Assembly: GCA_045125245.1 (NCBI GenBank)
Contig: JBGVNF010000005.1
Location: 151,950-215,949, forward strand
Direction of reading: 5' to 3'
Source: SVEL01 sp045125245
GTDB taxonomy: Bacteria > Bacillota > Clostridia > Lachnospirales > Lachnospiraceae
DNA: 64,000 bases
The notes below the pieces were generated by a model. The model saw only the letters and a list, made by a program, of their open reading frames with translations. It was not told the origin of the DNA and ran no database searches. Positions 61,186 to 64,000 of the stretch are shown here, piece after piece. The translations under genes and the position numbers were made by a program. The stretch's first letter is position 1; each line of letters opens with the position of its first letter.

Positions 61186-61464
61186 TTAATTGCCAAATAC
61201 ATCAGAGCTTTCTATTACAATAACCTGTTCCACCTTAAGAATTTCTTTTAGGATATCCTCTTGTCTCTTCTGCTGATATTCAGTTGTCTCTCCCTTAGAT
61301 TCTACTAAGAGGCTTATTTCATTCTTATACCTAACTCTCTTAGGCAAATGTAGGAAGTTTCGTTGCAAAACTCTCTGTGACATAAACATAACACCTATTG
61401 TATCCATTACAATAGTGTTATCTATATTATTATCAGATGCAACTATAACAATATAGTGTTTCAT
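61186..61464 (-). CDS. Hypothetical protein, 92 aa
   Basis: MKHYIVIVASDNNIDNTIV begins a small alpha/beta protein with a basic middle and acidic end. GAGGTAA precedes the ATG. Not recognised. Confidence 0.6.
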   Translation of the reverse strand: MKHYIVIVASDNNIDNTIVMDTIGVMFMSQRVLQRNFLHLPKRVRYKNEISLLVESKGETTEYQQKRQEDILKEILKVEQVIVIESSDVFGN

Positions 61465-61482
61465 ATAATTTACCTCATATAA

Positions 61483-61506
61483 GAGAGGGAGTTAATGTTC
61501 CCTCTC
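61483..61506 (-). terminator. Hairpin after 61515..62489
   Basis: Eight-base-pair stem GAGAGGGA/TCCCTCTC, 9 nt past the stop, no T-run. Confidence 0.5.
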
Positions 61507-61514
61507 ATTATTAA

Positions 61515-62489
61515 TTAAAACGGTGCAATAGTTCTGTAGCTGAACTTTTTAGTGACATACTCAACAAGTAATTCATCTGCTTCTTCGATATTTAAGCTGG
61601 TGATTTTCCTATGATTTTCTGAATCATAACACATCTTGTTGAATGTAGTCAAATATGTTAATGCACGCTGTAATCCAGTTAAATAATCTAACTCAACTGT
61701 ACACCATACAAATGAGTATTTATCATCACTGTAAGATTTGTCATTACTTAAGAACTTACAAATCTTACTACATAATGTATCTGGTTTATAAGGTATGGAT
61801 ACACATTGCATTAAGTATGGATTGTTGGATTCCATTACCCATGCAAAACCACCTTTAATATCTCTTGTATTTAATACATGTCCAAATAACTGCTTAGATG
61901 TACTATCATCAACTTTCGTTGCAATACGTAAATCTGCACAATCTGACAAACACTGTGCTAGTTTGTTACAGTTATGCACAATAGCAACTACACTCACATT
62001 GTACGAATGATTTTGTGTAAACTGCATAAGTGTTGATATTGCCTGCTGTACTTCATGAGTCGGCTCTGTTTCGATACTTAAGACAATAATGTTCTGTCTC
62101 TTCTTATTCATCACTTCTTCTGCTTCTTCTAAGTTTTCACACATCATAACAAGTGATGCTAAACAATTACACACGTGTCTGTAGAAATTCAAATGCGAAC
62201 ATGTTCTGTCAACATCATAATAAGTCTGGTTAATCATATGTGGTAATTTACGATTAGGATTAATCCATGGGATGCCAAATCCATCATAGCTATAGTACTG
62301 GATGCCAACTTCTTCAGGTGAGTAATCAACTGTCAAATTCATAATAATATTATCAACAATTTTCATTACTCCTGAACCGGATAATCCTGTAATCAATGTG
62401 TTTTGTACATTAAACAGTACAGGTTCCTGCGTCTTAACAGTATTACCAACGTTAAGCTTTACTACTTTTTCTTTGTTAATTTCGTACAT
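61515..62489 (-). CDS. FtsK-like protein with degenerate Walker A
   Basis: 324 aa with the layout of the two other FtsK-like proteins. The P-loop reads TLITGLSGSGVMKIVDN near residue 33, lacking the GKS/GKT lysine; the Walker B-like region IIVLSIETEP and later SVVAIVHNCNKL are weak. It is probably a non-catalytic partner or scaffold of 34316..35026 or 50911..51822. AGGAGG precedes the ATG. Confidence 0.65.
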   Translation of the reverse strand: MYEINKEKVVKLNVGNTVKTQEPVLFNVQNTLITGLSGSGVMKIVDNIIMNLTVDYSPEEVGIQYYSYDGFGIPWINPNRKLPHMINQTYYDVDRTCSHLNFYRHVCNCLASLVMMCENLEEAEEVMNKKRQNIIVLSIETEPTHEVQQAISTLMQFTQNHSYNVSVVAIVHNCNKLAQCLSDCADLRIATKVDDSTSKQLFGHVLNTRDIKGGFAWVMESNNPYLMQCVSIPYKPDTLCSKICKFLSNDKSYSDDKYSFVWCTVELDYLTGLQRALTYLTTFNKMCYDSENHRKITSLNIEEADELLVEYVTKKFSYRTIAPF

Positions 62490-62540
62490 ACTTAAACCTC
62501 CTAAGTTTATATTATTTTTATTATAAGGGTGTACTTCCCA

Positions 62541-62705
62541 TTATAACCTATCTAAAGATTTCTTTCGTTTAAGTGATTGTTCAATCAACTCTTTTCTTGT
62601 GGCATAGGCTTCTGAAAATAATTTTAGACCACAGTCAATACTCGTTTTAGAGTAATTACATTCTGGAATAGATTCAACTACTTTCTTAATACTAATTTCG
62701 TTCAT
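62541..62705 (-). CDS. Small protein, 54 aa
   Basis: MNEISIKKVVESIPECNYSK begins a 54-residue helical, basic protein; GGAGGAATG 5 nt upstream of ATG 62705. Unknown. Confidence 0.6.
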   Translation of the reverse strand: MNEISIKKVVESIPECNYSKTSIDCGLKLFSEAYATRKELIEQSLKRKKSLDRL

Positions 62706-62723
62706 GCTATCATTCCTCCACAG

Positions 62724-62870
62724 TTATATTATTGATTCTTTTAACTCAATATATTCATCAATCAAATCAAGAACTAAATCTAGATTCTTTTGTTTTATTC
62801 CATTTTCAAGATTTGAGTTTACATAATGCGTAATAATTGTATTCTCATCCCCACTACCATAATAGGACAT
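62724..62870 (-). CDS. Small protein, 48 aa
   Basis: MSYYGSGDENTIITHYVNSN begins a 48-residue protein with an acidic helical end. AGGTG precedes ATG 62870. Unknown. Confidence 0.55.
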   Translation of the reverse strand: MSYYGSGDENTIITHYVNSNLENGIKQKNLDLVLDLIDEYIELKESII

Positions 62871-62889
62871 ACTATACACCTCTATGTAT

Positions 62890-62907
62890 GGGAGGCTGTA
62901 ACCTCCC
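62890..62907 (-). terminator. Hairpin after DUF3892 gene
   Basis: Six-base-pair GGGAGG/CCTCCC stem, 12 nt past the stop of 62920..63141; no T-run. Confidence 0.4.
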
Positions 62908-62919
62908 CACTATTTAGTT

Positions 62920-63141
62920 TTAGAATTCAGGTAAGTCATACAAGGAGTAACCAGCTTGCCCACGATTACTTCTTAAACCTACTCCATTATCTCTTGTGGT
63001 AAATGTTGCAACACCTTCAATCTCACCTCTATCAGCCATATCACATGCCTGTCTGTGAGACACAATACGTCCATCATCTAATTTATAAGATTCAATTGGA
63101 CCTCTGCTACCACCTGAATGTTTTGCTACAATTCTGCTCAT
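62920..63141 (-). CDS. DUF3892 protein, 73 aa
   Basis: SGPIESYKL-like strand pattern and MADRGEIEGVATF match DUF3892, a small beta family common in Firmicutes and phages. AAAGGAG precedes the ATG. Function unknown. Confidence 0.7.
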   Translation of the reverse strand: MSRIVAKHSGGSRGPIESYKLDDGRIVSHRQACDMADRGEIEGVATFTTRDNGVGLRSNRGQAGYSLYDLPEF

Positions 63142-63170
63142 AACTATAATCTCCTTTTAATTTGATATTA

Positions 63171-63206
63171 CATAGCCTCCAAACTAATATTTGCCCGAAG
63201 GCTATG
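63171..63206 (-). terminator. Hairpin after tagged gene 63266..63862
   Basis: CATAGCC/GGCTATG stem with a 22 nt loop, 60 nt past the stop; no T-run. Confidence 0.35.
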
Positions 63207-63265
63207 TATATTAGAAGATTATTTATGTTTCTTTGTTAAATTTAACATTACATATCTTCTATTTC

Positions 63266-63862
63266 CTAATTAAGATAATAATCACTTGCTGATTTATAAC
63301 TAGATAACCTGACTCTTGGAGATTTATCTTTTTTATATAACTCTTTAGTAAATGTAATATTACTTCTGAACAGTATATCTTCTTCAAAAGCCTTCACAAG
63401 TTGTACCTCATAAAAGTACCAATGCTCAGTCTCCTTTAGTCTATAAATAGCAGCAACATCATCAATATGAATAGAATCAATTACACATGCCAGACTTGTA
63501 CCATTGTGTGCTTTACCCATAGGTGGCTGCTTATCAACAAGAAGTTCAATCATGTACAAATCGTTTAATGAATCTATTGACATCTCGCATCGAAATGTTT
63601 CTAACATCTCACACCATTGACCATATCCAATATTTGTACTAATAAAACAAGGATGCTGAAAAACCCAGATAGGTGTCTTACCATTACAAGTATCTATATC
63701 TTCTTGACAAATACTGCCTTCACGTAGTTTATCTTTATCTGCAAAATAAACCTCACTCTGCAAAATAATATCGATAACTTCTTTTGATTGAAATGTTATA
63801 ACTCTGTATTTACTAGGTCTTCTCGGTGACATAGCATCTATAGCTCTCGTAATAATATCCAT
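63266..63862 (-). CDS. Unknown protein with N-terminal AIDAMSP tag, 198 aa
   Basis: The N-terminus MDIITRAIDAMSPRRPSK is a tag copy. The body, with YRVITFQSKEV and GKTPIWVFQHP, weakly recalls DUF3841, but not enough to assign. Soluble. AAAGAGGG precedes the ATG. It lies next to tRNA-Asn. Confidence 0.7.
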   Translation of the reverse strand: MDIITRAIDAMSPRRPSKYRVITFQSKEVIDIILQSEVYFADKDKLREGSICQEDIDTCNGKTPIWVFQHPCFISTNIGYGQWCEMLETFRCEMSIDSLNDLYMIELLVDKQPPMGKAHNGTSLACVIDSIHIDDVAAIYRLKETEHWYFYEVQLVKAFEEDILFRSNITFTKELYKKDKSPRVRLSSYKSASDYYLN

Positions 63863-63926
63863 ATCTTACCCTCTTTCAATTTACCTTCTTCTAGTTGAAT
63901 ATTCAACTAGAATAATCTATATCTAA

Positions 63927-63998
63927 CTCCCCGAGTAGGGTTCGAACCTACGACCCTTCGGTTAACAGCCGAATGCTCTACCGCTGAGCTATCGAGGA
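63927..63998 (-). tRNA. tRNA-Asn (GUU)
   Basis: Complete cloverleaf: acceptor TCCTCGA/TCGGGGA, D-arm AGCTCAGCGGTAGAGC, anticodon loop CTGTTAA (GUU), T-arm TAGGTTCGAACCCTA, discriminator G. CCA is not encoded. Close to ordinary bacterial tRNA-Asn. It ends 64 nt before the tagged gene 63266..63862. Confidence 0.95.
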
Positions 63999-64000
63999 AT

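Noticed and set aside
1..64000. Alternative genetic code
   Set aside because: TAA, TAG and TGA all end genes with overlapping downstream starts (for example TGA in the ATGA at 12451-12454), and Trp is encoded by TGG, so the standard bacterial code holds.
1..64000. CRISPR array or insertion sequence
   Set aside because: No regularly spaced repeats of CRISPR size, no Cas gene and no transposase or terminal inverted repeats were seen; the 17 bp-spaced repeats at 11511-11600 are too short and few.

Overview
This 64 kb window is AT-rich and reads as one continuous accessory-type replicon segment. All of the roughly 98 genes I can support lie on the minus strand, tightly packed with many ATGA/TAATG overlaps and strong Shine-Dalgarno sites. 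TGA, TAA and TAG all end genes, so the standard bacterial code applies. Lipoproteins with Thr/Glu-rich linkers, DUF4349, DUF3592, YkvA, PspA/TPM and BspA-type repeat proteins suggest a gut Firmicutes host (Lachnospiraceae-like; inference). Phage-style replication and repair genes, three tRNAs and a tmRNA, together with no terminase, capsid, portal or tail gene in the window, fit a huge phage or a giant phage-like extrachromosomal element. I cannot decide between these.

Layout, right to left as transcribed. 63.9-55.6 kb: tRNA-Asn, then small genes including a DUF3892 protein, a degenerate FtsK-like P-loop protein, a bactofilin, zinc-ribbon proteins and a VWA lipoprotein. 55.6-54.9 kb: tmRNA, a T-arm-like hairpin and an odd long-variable-arm tRNA with a CAU anticodon. 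55-41 kb: two nucleotidyltransferase/HEPN pairs, a HipA-like kinase, a kinase-ParB fusion, RNA polymerase alpha-CTD-like proteins, a cold-shock protein, a HAD hydrolase and an isochorismatase. 39-33 kb: a frameshifted superfamily II helicase, an AcrVA2-like protein and an FtsK-like ATPase. 33-20 kb: an envelope region with two paralogous surface-display modules, a leucine-rich-repeat protein, lipoproteins, TPM and PspA, interleaved with several structured non-coding RNA candidates, including one of about 600 nt. 17-12 kb: two PilZ proteins, an HD-GYP protein and a PD-(D/E)XK-like protein. 11.5-1.7 kb: a DNA recombination/replication block (SSB-like protein, split SbcC halves, SbcD nuclease, clamp-like protein, UvrD helicase).

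The most striking signal is a short terminal peptide shared by at least 13 otherwise unrelated proteins. Its core is A-I-x-x-M-x-G and it sits at the extreme N-terminus in seven of them (just inside it, at residues 10-15, in two) and at the extreme C-terminus in six. It behaves like a position-independent address tag, possibly for a compartment, a hub protein or virion packaging. It marks the HEPN proteins but not their nucleotidyltransferase partners, the HipA-like kinase, the YkvA-like protein and many unknowns, including a 45-residue protein that is little more than the tag. I read it as the best candidate for an undescribed system here.

Eleven genes or gene parts too short or too broken for simple ORF calling were translated by hand from the sequence.
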